Below, piece after piece: positions 52,445 to 61,166 of a DNA stretch of 64,000 bases (positions are counted from its first letter, which is position 1; the number at the start of each line of letters is the position of its first letter). The notes beneath the pieces are model-generated. The model worked only from the letters and a program-made list of their open reading frames with translations. It had not been told where the DNA came from and did no database searches. Made by a program: the position numbers and the translations under genes. Origin of the DNA: an uncultured Eubacteriales bacterium (GTDB lineage: Bacteria; Bacillota; Clostridia; Oscillospirales; Oscillospiraceae). The DNA lies in contig URAL01000002.1 of NCBI GenBank assembly GCA_900545805.1, forward strand, positions 17,443 to 81,442, given 5' to 3'.

Positions 52445-54337
52445 TCAGATGAGGCTTAGCACCTTGCAGGCCTGCTCACGGGTCGCATAGGCTGCCGGAT
52501 AATAGCTGTAGCTTCCGTCTGAATTCTTTGCACCGCATATTATGCCCGCACGCTGGAGCGCGGCTACGCTCGGCGCGGCAAAGGCGGAGATCTGCGCACT
52601 GTCGGCAAATGTCACGGCCGGTATCTCCTCGGAGAGCTTTATTCCGGCGTAAGCGGCATAGCGGCATAGTATCGTTGCCATCTGCTCACGGCTTATATTG
52701 TCGTCGGGCAGGAACGTTGTTTCGTTTATGCCCTTGACAATGCCGTTATTTGCGGCCCATTCAATGTACGGCGCGGCATAGCTCTTATCGCTGACGTCGG
52801 TAAAGCGGCACTTTGTGTATGCGCTCGTGTCAACGCCGTCAAGACAGGCGATCATTTTGACAAACTGCGCTCGCGTTAGGTTTCCTTCGGGCTCGAAGGT
52901 CGTTTCGGTGCAGCCGTTTACGATGCCGAGCTGATACATCTTGAGGATGTAGTCATACGACCAGCGGTCGCGGGCAACGTCGGTAAACGGCAGGGTGGTT
53001 TTGTTTATGGGATCGTCCGCTGTGCTTCCGCCCTTGCCGTAGGTGCTCGTTACGCGATTTATGAGCTCCATATACAGATGGCGGGTGTTTGAAACGGTGT
53101 TTGACAGTATACCGCCGATTATGCTCAGATGGTCATAGGGCTGGGTGGGCAGAACGTTCCAGATGCCTTTGGCATAGTCCTGCTTGTTGTATCCGTCGCA
53201 GACGACGAATGCCTGAGCTCCGTCGGCTTTTACGCACTTGAGATCACTGTTTACGGGATACAGGCCGGACACGACGTTTACCATGCCGTCGTTGGGAAGC
53301 CATGTCCTGTCAATATAAACGCCGCCGGCGGTGTACTTATCATAGTACTTGCCCATCATTGCCGCAAAGGGCTTCATGAGTATGAACATATTCGCGTTGG
53401 GGATCTCGTTATCGCTCACGGCGCTCGGATGCGTCGCGTCGCCGCAGACGGAGAAGTAATAGACATTTTTCTGCATGCCGATACCGTCGTTTATCCTCAG
53501 CGCGTTATCGATGGTGAGGTCATATATCGCGTTGTCGTTATGGCTCATGAAATCGCTGCTGTTTAAAACGCGGATGAGATACTGAAGGTCAGTCTCATCG
53601 GATTTGCGGTAGACGCCGAAATGCTCAAGCTGGAGATCGTACACGCCCTTGAGCTTGGTAAAGCCAAGGGAGGCTCCCACGTTATATATGAAGTCAGTGA
53701 CGACCTTGGTGGAGATATCACAGGTCTCGATAAAGGTCGTTCCGTTGTGCGGAGCGGCGACAGCGGTGAGTGAATACACCCAGCTGCCCTTGCCGCCTTC
53801 AAACAGCGGGGAGACCTTGGTTCCCGCGGCCTTTGCCGCCGCGACCTCCTCCGCGCTGCCGTTTGCAAGCAGCTCAAGGAACAGGCGCGTCGTTGCACCG
53901 CCGAAGCTGTGTCCGATGAGGTTTATCTTCTTCTGCGCGCTCCAGCCCTCGAACAGGGGCTTATCATAGGTTATGCCATAGCGCTCGTGCCCCTTGGCGG
54001 CGGAGTGCGCGGCACCGTAATCGACCGTCGTGCCGGTGAGCTGAGCGTAAAGCTCGCAGGCTCTGTCCCACGCGCCGGAGAGCGGCCCGACCTGAGCGGC
54101 GTAGCTCTCATAGCCCTTAGTCGTCAGGTATTTCATGAGATTGCCGGTCGTCATGCCCCAATACGGCATGATCGGATCGAGCATCGACCTGTCGCCCCAG
54201 CCCATGAGGCCGTGAACGAACACGAAGGGATAGTCATCCTCCGGATTTGCCTTCTCTGCCGAAGCCGCAACGGGCATCAGGCTGCAAAGCAGCAGCACCG
54301 CGAGCAGCAAACTGAGAAGTCTTTTTGATTTGTTCAT
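52445..54337 (-). CDS. Secreted lipase/esterase anchored by three SLH domains
   Basis: 630 residues. A signal peptide (1-27, ending ASA) precedes an alpha/beta-hydrolase of the staphylococcal/Geobacillus lipase type (oxyanion region FVHGLMGWGDRS, nucleophile S144 in GHSFGG, a likely Asp in NDGMVNV and a likely His in YDHLSIIG). Three S-layer homology repeats follow (about 448-630; FTDVARDRWSYDYILKMYQLGIVNG and so on), which bind secondary cell-wall polymer. The enzyme is thus displayed on the cell surface to hydrolyse external lipids or esters. ATG after GGAGGAAG. Confidence 0.92.
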   Translation of the reverse strand: MNKSKRLLSLLLAVLLLCSLMPVAASAEKANPEDDYPFVFVHGLMGWGDRSMLDPIMPYWGMTTGNLMKYLTTKGYESYAAQVGPLSGAWDRACELYAQLTGTTVDYGAAHSAAKGHERYGITYDKPLFEGWSAQKKINLIGHSFGGATTRLFLELLANGSAEEVAAAKAAGTKVSPLFEGGKGSWVYSLTAVAAPHNGTTFIETCDISTKVVTDFIYNVGASLGFTKLKGVYDLQLEHFGVYRKSDETDLQYLIRVLNSSDFMSHNDNAIYDLTIDNALRINDGIGMQKNVYYFSVCGDATHPSAVSDNEIPNANMFILMKPFAAMMGKYYDKYTAGGVYIDRTWLPNDGMVNVVSGLYPVNSDLKCVKADGAQAFVVCDGYNKQDYAKGIWNVLPTQPYDHLSIIGGILSNTVSNTRHLYMELINRVTSTYGKGGSTADDPINKTTLPFTDVARDRWSYDYILKMYQLGIVNGCTETTFEPEGNLTRAQFVKMIACLDGVDTSAYTKCRFTDVSDKSYAAPYIEWAANNGIVKGINETTFLPDDNISREQMATILCRYAAYAGIKLSEEIPAVTFADSAQISAFAAPSVAALQRAGIICGAKNSDGSYSYYPAAYATREQACKVLSLI

Positions 54338-54390
54338 TTCTTCCTCCTACTTTTAATATACTCCGTATAGTGTATAAACACCTTATGTTT

Positions 54391-54419
54391 ATATTACCAT
54401 ATTATGATGTTCAGGTCAA
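54391..54419 (-). promoter_or_regulatory. Promoter of the SLH lipase gene
   Basis: Minus-strand TTGACC (54419-54414), 17 bases, TAATAT (54396-54391). Confidence 0.75.
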
Positions 54420-54482
54420 TTACTTATTAGCTATTGCATATTTTGAAGCTATGGTGTAAAATATACCTCATCCATGAAAAAT

Positions 54483-54556
54483 GCGGATGTCGTCTAATGG
54501 CAGGGCCCCAGCTTCCCAAGCTGGCGACGCGGGTTCGATTCCCGTCATCCGCTCCA
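54483..54556 (+). tRNA. tRNA-Gly (anticodon CCC)
   Basis: A complete cloverleaf: acceptor GCGGATG/CATCCGC, anticodon arm CCAGC-TTCCCAA-GCTGG with anticodon CCC at 54515-54517, T loop TTCGATT, encoded CCA end at 54554-54556. It reads GGG glycine codons. Confidence 0.96.
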
Positions 54557-54565
54557 TAAAGCTTT

Positions 54566-54632
54566 GATCCGCAGTCTTCAGACTGCGGATCGACAATTAT
54601 ATGGGCTTTGTATTGACAAAGCCCATGCTTTT
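54566..54632 (+). terminator. Two hairpins after tRNA-Gly
   Basis: A 12-base stem GATCCGCAGTCT / AGACTGCGGATC (54566-54591), then ATGGGCTTTG / CAAAGCCCAT (54601-54626) followed by GCTTTTG. The second is the likelier terminator. Confidence 0.65.
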
Positions 54633-54683
54633 GTATTAAATTAATCATATACTTAATACTTCAATCGACCGCAGTTGACGACG

Positions 54684-54712
54684 TTGCTCTTGCCAGGGCA
54701 CGCGCTTATATA
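54684..54712 (+). promoter_or_regulatory. Promoter of the superoxide reductase gene
   Basis: TTGCTC (54684-54689), 17 bases, TATATA (54707-54712). Confidence 0.55.
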
Positions 54713-54756
54713 TAGGACAGCCGTAAACTTTCGGACAAACGAAAGGAGCCATGCTT

Positions 54757-55131
54757 ATGGAACAGAAATTCTATATCTGCAAGCACTGCGGAAGCATTTT
54801 CGCAGCAGTAAGAGACAGCGGTGTACCCATCGTCTGCTGCGGTGAACAGATGGAGCAGATCATACCCGGGGTCACCGATGCATCGGTCGAGAAGCATGTC
54901 CCGATATACAGCATTGACGGGAATCTTGTTCATGTAACCGTCGGCTCTGCCGAGCACCCCATGCTGCCCGAGCATTACATCGAATGGATATCGATCCACA
55001 CAAAGGCCGGAAATCAGCGCAAGGAGCTTGCTCCGGGCCAAAAGCCGGCCGCATGCTTCGCTCTGTGCGATGATGATGAGGTTCTATCTGTCTATGCCTA
55101 CTGCAATCTGCACAGCCTCTGGGAAGGATAA
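54757..55131 (+). CDS. Superoxide reductase (desulfoferrodoxin)
   Basis: 124 residues from the ATG at 54757, eight bases from AGGAG; the ATG at 54751 is too close. The desulforedoxin-like domain has C8, C11, C27 and C28 for centre I. The catalytic centre II ligands are H47 (EKHVPIY), H67 (EHPM), H73 (PEHY), C116 (YCN) and H119, with E45/K46 placed as in active enzymes. It reduces superoxide to peroxide without making oxygen, a defence used by strict anaerobes. It is a single-gene unit. Confidence 0.96.
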   Translation: MEQKFYICKHCGSIFAAVRDSGVPIVCCGEQMEQIIPGVTDASVEKHVPIYSIDGNLVHVTVGSAEHPMLPEHYIEWISIHTKAGNQRKELAPGQKPAACFALCDDDEVLSVYAYCNLHSLWEG

Positions 55132-55151
55132 AACAAGGAAAAAAGCAAAGA

Positions 55152-55182
55152 AAAGCTTCGAGTCTTATAGTCTCGAAGCTTT
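55152..55182. terminator. Bidirectional terminator
   Basis: Stem AAAGCTTCGAG / CTCGAAGCTTT with a 9-base loop between convergent genes. Confidence 0.8.
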
Positions 55183-55189
55183 GTCATAT

Positions 55190-55648
55190 TCAGCTGCGTC
55201 CCGGAACGGTGAAGATGCCGGACTCGACAAGCTCCTGAAGTCCCTTATGCGACTCATACATGACGAGAAGTCTGCTCTCGATAACAGCCCACTTTTCCTC
55301 GATCTCTGCGTCGGCGGCGGCAAGGCGCTTGCCTGCTACCTCCTCAGCCTCAGCGATTATCTGATCTGCCTGCTTCTGAACGTCTGCAAAGACTGCCTCA
55401 GACTCCTCATCTCGCTTTTTCATATTTTCAAGATACGTATCGACAGTGAGCTGGGCGGCTTCAAACAGGCCGCTGACCTTTGCGGCAGCCTCGGCAAGGC
55501 TTCCGCTCTCGCTTACCTTTATCTCATATCCGTCAAGCTTTGCCTGAAGCTCCTCGACCTGAGATTTAAGCTTCTCTATCTCCTGCTCCTGATCGTGCAT
55601 GACCATCATCATTTCATTCTTTGAAAGATTCATTGATTCGTTTCTCAT
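55190..55648 (-). CDS. Coiled-coil protein (DivIVA-like)
   Basis: 152 residues, ATG at 55648 after AAGGAG. Two coiled-coil segments are visible (about 14-46, LKSQVEELQAKLDGYEIKV, and 70-135) joined by a stretch SLAEAAAKVSGLFEAAQLTVDTYL that resembles the DivIVA C-terminal region. It lacks the DivIVA N-terminal membrane-targeting motif, so a DivIVA-derived scaffold role in division or polarity is only a suggestion. It is the only gene between its promoter and terminator. Confidence 0.65.
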   Translation of the reverse strand: MRNESMNLSKNEMMMVMHDQEQEIEKLKSQVEELQAKLDGYEIKVSESGSLAEAAAKVSGLFEAAQLTVDTYLENMKKRDEESEAVFADVQKQADQIIAEAEEVAGKRLAAADAEIEEKWAVIESRLLVMYESHKGLQELVESGIFTVPGRS

Positions 55649-55681
55649 AGGTCTGCTCCTTAGTCTCCAAAATGTAATCTC

Positions 55682-55710
55682 ATAATATCATCCCTTAGGG
55701 CATATTTCAA
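55682..55710 (-). promoter_or_regulatory. Promoter of the coiled-coil gene
   Basis: Minus-strand TTGAAA (55710-55705), 17 bases, TATTAT (55687-55682). Confidence 0.7.
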
Positions 55711-55721
55711 CATAAATATAG

Positions 55722-55748
55722 AAAAGGCGCGGCAAAACCGCGCCTTTT
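55722..55748 (-). terminator. Terminator of the cysteine-rich SLH gene
   Basis: Stem AAAAGGCGCGG / CCGCGCCTTTT with a CAAAA loop. Confidence 0.88.
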
Positions 55749-55761
55749 TAAATTAATTATA

Positions 55762-58188
55762 TCAGTTCACAACGCCCTTGCTGAACGCACGGAACAGGAA
55801 CATGACCACCTCGGAGCGCTTGCAGAAGGCACCGGGCGCAAAATGCGTTGTGTCCACTCCCGTGGTGACGCTGTTCTCGGCCGCCCAGAGCACTGCCTTG
55901 TAGTAGAACTGGTTCGCGTCAACGTCGTTGAAGCTCGTGCTCAGATTCTTGGGAGCCGGCTCTCCGGCATAGCGCCAGAGGAAGGTCACGAACTCAGCGC
56001 GTGTTACTGTGGCATTCGGGGAGAAGGTGCTGCCGTTGCCGGTGCCCTTGGTTATTCCGTTTTCGACCGCCCACTGAATAGCCTTGTAGTAGGGTGCGTA
56101 CTGGTTGGTGTTGGGCACATCGCTGAAGGTCTTTCCGCTGCCGGCAGGCTCGGGCCTTCCTGCCGCACGCCACAGGAAGGTAACTACCTGCGCACGGGTG
56201 CAGGGATCTGACGGCGCAAAATGCGTTGCATCCACTCCCGTGGTGACTATGGGATTATTATAGAATGCCCACATGACCGCGCTGTAGAACCAGTCGCTGC
56301 CGTTAACGTCATAGAAGGGATTGGAGAATCTGCCCTTGCAGATCTTGCACACGCCGTATTCAATGATGTGGCCGGTCTTTTTTGTCTCGCTGTCCTTATA
56401 GCTGTCCTTGCAGGCAGAGCAGGTATGCGTCGTGTAGCCGTCCTTTGTGCAGGTCGGAGCGGTGACTATGTTGTCGTATCTGTGCTCACCGAGCTCACCG
56501 TATTCGTCGCCGCATTCGTCGCAGACGGCTTTCTTCTGGCAGGTTGCACTGCCTCCGGAGTGCGGAGTCTTGCGGCTGAGCTCATACCACTTTTCATTTA
56601 CCTCAAAGCCTGAGGCGCTGAGCTCGTCACGGAGATCCTCAAGTGTTTTTCCGCAGCGCTGGCAGCCTAGCCAGTGGTCGGTGTCGTCGTGGCAATGATC
56701 GATGTCTTTGATTTTTATCGTGCCGATGATGTGATCGAGATCGAACGTGCCGTCACGGATCATCTGCACGATCTGCGGCAAGCTCATGCCGAGGCTGAGC
56801 GCGAACTGCTTGAGGTTATTCATATTGATATTGCCGAAAAGATCAGTGCCGGGGTGCAGGTCGTGGCCGGTGCACTTATCGACGAGGTCGGCCTCGGTCA
56901 GAAGGATCGTGCCCTTTTCGTCCCTGTAGATATTATGGCACTTGGGGCACTCGTAGTAATCTATCGTGCCGTCCGCTGTGCAGGTCTTGGGAGTGCCCTT
57001 GACGAGCTTGAGATCCTTGCAGCCGCCGGTGCACTGTGCGGAATACTCCGTGCCCTTTTCGATGAAGGCTCCGCAGTCCGCGCAGTACTTGTCGCCGGTG
57101 TAGCCCTTCGTGGTCTCGGTGGGCTTGACGGCGTTTTTATACTCGAAGTTTACGTGGTTCGCAGCATTCAGCTCGCCGTAGCTTGCGCCGCACTTTTCGC
57201 ACTTAGCCTGAGCCTTGCAGCTTGCAGTGCCGCCGGAGTGATTGCTCGTGCCGCTGGTCTTGCCGCAGACTCTGCACTTTTCGTAGTGGACGTTGGCCAC
57301 CTCGTCGGCGACCCAGTAGTAATCATGATCGGCCTTTTTGGTCGTGACCTTGGCATGAGTTGTCTTTGACGTTCCCTTGGAATCGGTATAGTAATTACCG
57401 CAGCCGGAGCAGTACCAGTGCTCAATGTTGCCCTCCTCGGTGCAGGTTGCAGCCTTCGAGGGGACTTTCTTGAGGTCGGTGTGCTTGTTCTTATCCTTGG
57501 TCATGCCGTCGTCGAGACTGCCCTTGGTGACTCTCTGCGTGCAGCCTGCATCCTTAAAATACTTGCCGCAGTCGGGGCAATACCAGTATTCAATGTGCGG
57601 ATCGCAGGTGTTATTCTCCGTTGCCGCATGGTGTTCGGGATTTGCATGGGTGCAGTCTTCGGGCTTCACGCTCGGGCTCGGGCTGGGAGTGGTCGTTTCT
57701 GACGGAGCCGGAGTGTCCGTCGGATCAGGGTTCGGGTCGGGCGACGGCGTTTCGCCGCCGGTCACGGTGAGTTTAACTGTGTTGCTGAACACCAAATCGG
57801 TGGGTACAGTAACCTTATAGCCCCATATCGTCTTAACGCTCTCATAGTATACAGCGCAGCGGATACTCATATCCTTCTGCACATTAGGTACGGTAAGCGT
57901 CTGGCCTTCCCCCAGTTTCGCTTCTTTTATCTTATTGATAATGTCACTAAGGTCTTTAAGGCTGATGTTATTTGTGTTGACCTCATCCGCATCAAACCAC
58001 AGATATTTGAGGTCCGTGCTGTTGGGATTTGTCGCCGCTATAGAAAACGTTGCCGTTTCTCCGGCGTTTACACTGACATCAGACGGCTGCTCTGTTATAA
58101 CCGTGTTACCCGCCGCCATTGCGCCGAACGGGGCGATCGAGACGAGCATCAGAGCTACCAGCAGCAGGCTGATAATGCGTTTTTTCAT
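55762..58188 (-). CDS. Secreted SLH protein with Ig-like and cysteine-rich repeats
   Basis: 808 residues with a signal peptide (1-26). An Ig-like domain (about 30-145; TVITEQPSDVSVNAGETATFSI), a Pro/Thr linker, and then at least six repeats in which pairs of CxxC are spaced with His, Trp and Tyr (EHWYCSGCGNYYTD, IEYWYCPDCGKYFKD) run to about 640. Three SLH domains close the protein (about 640-805), each a clear SLH unit (FYDVNGSDWFYSAVMWA). The cysteines are unusual for a Gram-positive surface protein and could bind metal outside or stay reduced in an anaerobe. It is probably anchored to the wall polymer. No enzyme motif was seen. Confidence 0.85.
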   Translation of the reverse strand: MKKRIISLLLVALMLVSIAPFGAMAAGNTVITEQPSDVSVNAGETATFSIAATNPNSTDLKYLWFDADEVNTNNISLKDLSDIINKIKEAKLGEGQTLTVPNVQKDMSIRCAVYYESVKTIWGYKVTVPTDLVFSNTVKLTVTGGETPSPDPNPDPTDTPAPSETTTPSPSPSVKPEDCTHANPEHHAATENNTCDPHIEYWYCPDCGKYFKDAGCTQRVTKGSLDDGMTKDKNKHTDLKKVPSKAATCTEEGNIEHWYCSGCGNYYTDSKGTSKTTHAKVTTKKADHDYYWVADEVANVHYEKCRVCGKTSGTSNHSGGTASCKAQAKCEKCGASYGELNAANHVNFEYKNAVKPTETTKGYTGDKYCADCGAFIEKGTEYSAQCTGGCKDLKLVKGTPKTCTADGTIDYYECPKCHNIYRDEKGTILLTEADLVDKCTGHDLHPGTDLFGNINMNNLKQFALSLGMSLPQIVQMIRDGTFDLDHIIGTIKIKDIDHCHDDTDHWLGCQRCGKTLEDLRDELSASGFEVNEKWYELSRKTPHSGGSATCQKKAVCDECGDEYGELGEHRYDNIVTAPTCTKDGYTTHTCSACKDSYKDSETKKTGHIIEYGVCKICKGRFSNPFYDVNGSDWFYSAVMWAFYNNPIVTTGVDATHFAPSDPCTRAQVVTFLWRAAGRPEPAGSGKTFSDVPNTNQYAPYYKAIQWAVENGITKGTGNGSTFSPNATVTRAEFVTFLWRYAGEPAPKNLSTSFNDVDANQFYYKAVLWAAENSVTTGVDTTHFAPGAFCKRSEVVMFLFRAFSKGVVN

Positions 58189-58249
58189 TATGTTCCTCCT
58201 TGGTTCGTGTTTTCTCCGTCAGGCCGCTCGTGCGGCCGTAATCATAATA

Positions 58250-58278
58250 ATTATACTATTTTGTCAGTTTGTTGGCAA
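58250..58278 (-). promoter_or_regulatory. Promoter of the cysteine-rich SLH gene
   Basis: Minus-strand TTGCCA (58278-58273), 17 bases, perfect TATAAT (58255-58250); a GGCCGC/GCGGCC hairpin follows in the 5' leader. Confidence 0.8.
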
Positions 58279-58338
58279 GTGGCTGTTTTTCGTTATTTTA
58301 AACAGTTATGGACAGTCGCATTGGTATAGTTTGCCTTC

Positions 58339-58369
58339 GTCATATCCCGCGCTCGCCTCTCATATATAT
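58339..58369 (+). promoter_or_regulatory. Candidate sigma-E promoter of spoIIID
   Basis: GTCATATC near 58340 and CATATATAT at 58361-58369, about 15 bases apart, resemble the sporulation sigma-E pattern (kmATATT / CATACAnT). Confidence 0.5.
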
Positions 58370-58398
58370 GGACTATGTGAGTTTGGGGAGTGGTGCAT

Positions 58399-58653
58399 TT
58401 GTATACAAATATTGAAGAGCGCGCCTGCGATCTTGCCGAATACATCATTGAAAACAAGGCAACGGTAAGGGCCGCCGCAAAGCAGTTTAACATTTCCAAA
58501 AGCACCGTACACAAGGATCTCACCGAGAGGCTGAAAACGGTCAGCCCGGCACTGTATCATCAGGTGCGTGAGCTGCTTGATATCAACAAGGCCGAGCGGC
58601 ACATCCGCGGCGGCATGGCCACACGCAGAAAGTATAAGGGTGAAGGTGCATAA
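58399..58653 (+). CDS. spoIIID: Sporulation transcriptional regulator SpoIIID
   Basis: 84 residues from the TTG at 58399, eight bases after GGGGAG; GTG codons at 58390 and 58393 are in frame but overlap or abut that site. The helix-turn-helix (VRAAAKQFNISKSTVHKDLTERL) and the trailing basic segment (HIRGGMATRRKYK) match Bacillus SpoIIID closely in sequence and size. It is a DNA-binding regulator of the mother cell after sigma-E, so it marks an endospore former. Confidence 0.95.
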   Translation: MYTNIEERACDLAEYIIENKATVRAAAKQFNISKSTVHKDLTERLKTVSPALYHQVRELLDINKAERHIRGGMATRRKYKGEGA

Positions 58654-58812
58654 AGCTTCATGCATGAGCACAGCACCGCGAAAATGCGCAAATACCGGCG
58701 CATGAAGTTTTTTTGCATCATTTCCGCTTGCCCCGCAGGGGCGAGGAAATGGCACATTTCTTATTTTGCCATGCTTTTGCACAGCAAAAAACTCCCCGAA
58801 AAGGGGAGAGAG

Positions 58813-58838
58813 AAATCCCGCTCAACGGCGGGATTTTT
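58813..58838 (-). terminator. Terminator of the PAP2 gene
   Basis: Stem AAATCCCGC / GCGGGATTT, overlapping the PAP2 stop. The 184 bases before it hold several G+C-rich hairpins and no convincing gene. Confidence 0.7.
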
Positions 58839-59754
58839 ATTGTTTTCCGAGCCTTGCAAAGTATTTGAACGTCATCGGCCATAGAATACCGGCAAACAGG
58901 ATAACGATGAAATACCGCACGCCGTGAGCCACGCTGTGACCGCCGAAAAGCGCGAGCAGGGGAGCCTTCAAAACGGCCTTGAGCGCCAGCAGAATACCGA
59001 GGCCGGCAACGACCTTGATTATCTGCGCCCACCACACGGCCTGCGTGGGGAAGCGGACATATTTCGTATCGACATAGAAAGTCAGCAGAAGACCGACGGC
59101 GCAGAACAGGATCATGTACGCGTTCTTCAGACCCGACGCGTAGTTGTCCGTATCAATGTCTGCCGGAAAATCGTACAGCTCGACGAAGACCACGAAGGCC
59201 GCGGCCATTACAATGAAAATGCCGAATATTATGTAAACCTTTTTGGGGCTTCTGTCCATATCACGGAAAAACGGATATATGGCAAAAACGAGAACCGTTC
59301 CGACGATGAGCGACACGCCGACATCCAGCGGAGTGTGCACTCCGACATACATCCGCGAAAACGCCGTCAGCGCGATGAGCAGCACCAGCACGATCCTCAG
59401 CGCGGTGCTTTTAAAGTATCTTGCCGGCGCACCGAATACGGCAAAGGCGTTCTGTGTGTGGCCGCTGGGGAAGGAGTAGCCGGTTGCCTCGGCACGTGCG
59501 CTTTCGACGATGGTGAAGCCCGGATCCTTCACCCACGGGCGCGGGATGCGAAACCAGAGCTTTAGAAACTGGTTTATTATCGTTCCGGCAAAGCCGACCG
59601 TCATCATGTAGTAGCCGCAGCTTTTGCTCAGACACCAGAATACGATTATTGCCGCCGCGATAAACACGGCCTCGCCGCCTAGGTTCGTGACAAGTCCCAT
59701 CACCGTGTCGAGAAGCGGCGTGCGTATATTTTCAAGTGTGTATAAAAGCTCCAT
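58837..59754 (-). CDS. PAP2-family membrane phosphatase
   Basis: 305 residues with about eight membrane segments. The three phosphatase motifs are present: KLWFRIPRP, PSGH (YSFPSGHTQ) and SRMYVGVHTPLD with the catalytic histidine. The C-terminal half carries four extra spans beyond the core fold. Related enzymes act on undecaprenyl pyrophosphate or phosphatidate at the outer face of the membrane; which one applies is not clear. The ATG at 59754 follows GAGGTG. It lies downstream of the iron alcohol dehydrogenase gene, separated by a terminator. Confidence 0.9.
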   Translation of the reverse strand: MELLYTLENIRTPLLDTVMGLVTNLGGEAVFIAAAIIVFWCLSKSCGYYMMTVGFAGTIINQFLKLWFRIPRPWVKDPGFTIVESARAEATGYSFPSGHTQNAFAVFGAPARYFKSTALRIVLVLLIALTAFSRMYVGVHTPLDVGVSLIVGTVLVFAIYPFFRDMDRSPKKVYIIFGIFIVMAAAFVVFVELYDFPADIDTDNYASGLKNAYMILFCAVGLLLTFYVDTKYVRFPTQAVWWAQIIKVVAGLGILLALKAVLKAPLLALFGGHSVAHGVRYFIVILFAGILWPMTFKYFARLGKQ

Positions 59755-59774
59755 GTGTCACCTCAGATTATAAT

Positions 59775-59811
59775 AAAATGACTGCTGCCCGATATTGGCG
59801 GCAGTCATTTT
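59775..59811 (-). terminator. Terminator of the alcohol dehydrogenase gene
   Basis: Stem AAAATGACTGC / GCAGTCATTTT, with an inner GCC/GGC pair extending it. Confidence 0.85.
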
Positions 59812-59816
59812 GAATA

Positions 59817-61028
59817 TCAGGCCTCCGCGATTATGCGGCGGATGACCTTTGTAAAGCGCGCCTCGTTGTAGATAACGGGAACGGGGTAGACGGGGTTTGC
59901 CTCCTCCATTGCCCACAGGCACATCTGATGAATGTCCGATTCCTTTATGAAATCAAAGCCGGAGGGGATGTTCATGCGCTTATTCATTGCGCGGATCTCT
60001 GCGATGAAGGCCTTGGCCTTTTCTTCATCGCTGCCGGTGGTTTTAACGCCGGTGAGCTCAGCAAGATGCGCAAGCTTTGCATAAACGGCCTCGCCGTAGT
60101 CCTCAAGAACGATCGGGAGAATGACGGCGTTTGCCAGTCCGTGCGGCGTGTTGTACAGTCCGCCGAGCGTATGCGCTATTGCGTGAACATTGCCGACGCC
60201 GGCGCGGGTGAAGGCAAAGCCGGCCTTGAAGGAAGCAGTGAGCATTTTCTGGCGCGCCTGCATGTCATTGCCGTCGTTGTACGCACGCTCAAGATATTTG
60301 AATATCAGCACCGTTGCCTCCTCGGCAAGGCGGATGGACTCCTTGGTATTATACGTCCAGCAGACATAGGCCTCGACCGCGTGGGTCAGTGCGTCCATGC
60401 CGGTCGTGGAGGTGGTCTTCTGCGGAAGCTCACGTGTGAGCTCAGGGTCGAGTATCGCGTACTTCGGAACAATGCACAGATCCATGATAGCGTACTTATG
60501 ATGCGTCTCCGGATCGGTGATGACGGCGGCTATCGTTGTTTCCGAGCCGGTGCCCGCGGTCGTCGGTACTGCGACAAAGGGCGGTATCTTGTGGCGAACA
60601 CGAAGAAGTCCGGCCATTTTGTTCACAGGGGTGTTCGGATGCACAACTCTTGCGGCTGCACCCTTGGCAGCATCCATAGGAGAGCCGCCGCCGATTGCGA
60701 GGAATCCGCCACAGCCGGTCTCAAGGTATTTTTTCTGAATCTCGTCTACCACGGTGACGGTCGGGTTGGCCGAGACCTCGGAATAATGCTCATATGCTAT
60801 ACCTGCCTTGTCCAGCGCTGCCTTTGCAATAGGTGCAATGGTCCTGCCGACTGTGCGGCCGGTGACGATCATGACCTTTTTTACGCCTTCCTTTTTGAAA
60901 AGCTCTGGGGCCTTGCTCAGCGCACCCTCACCCTCAACGGTGATTGGCTTGCGCCATGGCAGCAGACGAGCACCCACATTGAAAACGGCCTGGAACGAGC
61001 GGTAATATGCTTTTTTTAAAGCATCCAT
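59817..61028 (-). CDS. Iron-containing alcohol dehydrogenase
   Basis: 403 residues of the group III (Fe-ADH) family. The NAD(P) motif GGGSPMDAAKG and the metal-binding segment (HAIAHTLGGLYNTPHG plus an upstream Asp and His) are intact. The C-terminus is typical. It reduces aldehydes or oxidises alcohols; substrates in this branch range from butanol to propanediol and cannot be told apart here. It has its own promoter and terminator and is divergent from the PadR gene. ATG at 61028 after GGGAGG. Confidence 0.93.
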   Translation of the reverse strand: MDALKKAYYRSFQAVFNVGARLLPWRKPITVEGEGALSKAPELFKKEGVKKVMIVTGRTVGRTIAPIAKAALDKAGIAYEHYSEVSANPTVTVVDEIQKKYLETGCGGFLAIGGGSPMDAAKGAAARVVHPNTPVNKMAGLLRVRHKIPPFVAVPTTAGTGSETTIAAVITDPETHHKYAIMDLCIVPKYAILDPELTRELPQKTTSTTGMDALTHAVEAYVCWTYNTKESIRLAEEATVLIFKYLERAYNDGNDMQARQKMLTASFKAGFAFTRAGVGNVHAIAHTLGGLYNTPHGLANAVILPIVLEDYGEAVYAKLAHLAELTGVKTTGSDEEKAKAFIAEIRAMNKRMNIPSGFDFIKESDIHQMCLWAMEEANPVYPVPVIYNEARFTKVIRRIIAEA

Positions 61029-61057
61029 ATGTAATTCCTCCCAACATTAGATACTTC

Positions 61058-61086
61058 ATTTTAATATATATACCGTGTTTAGTCAA
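61058..61086 (-). promoter_or_regulatory. Promoter of the alcohol dehydrogenase gene
   Basis: Minus-strand TTGACT (61086-61081), 17 bases, TAAAAT (61063-61058). Confidence 0.75.
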
Positions 61087-61099
61087 GGACAAAACAATC

Positions 61100-61156
61100 T
61101 TGACAAATATCGAATATCGATATATAATACAGCAAACATCGATAATCGATATATGG
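61100..61156 (+). promoter_or_regulatory. PadR-gene promoter with ATCGAT operator repeats
   Basis: TTGACA (61100-61105), 17 bases, perfect TATAAT (61123-61128). The spacer contains TATCGAATATCGATATA, and a second set ATCGATAATCGATAT lies just before the ribosome site. These palindromic repeats are likely autoregulatory PadR operators; a position overlapping the -10 fits repression. Confidence 0.75.
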
Positions 61157-61166
61157 AGGTGAGCCG

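Noticed and set aside
54427..54648. Frame of 73 codons over tRNA-Gly
   Set aside because: It is the translated complement of the tRNA gene and its terminators.
58660..58884. Small frame of 74 codons after spoIIID
   Set aside because: The stretch is made of several hairpins and a terminator; the frame runs over the PAP2 stop and has no good ribosome site.
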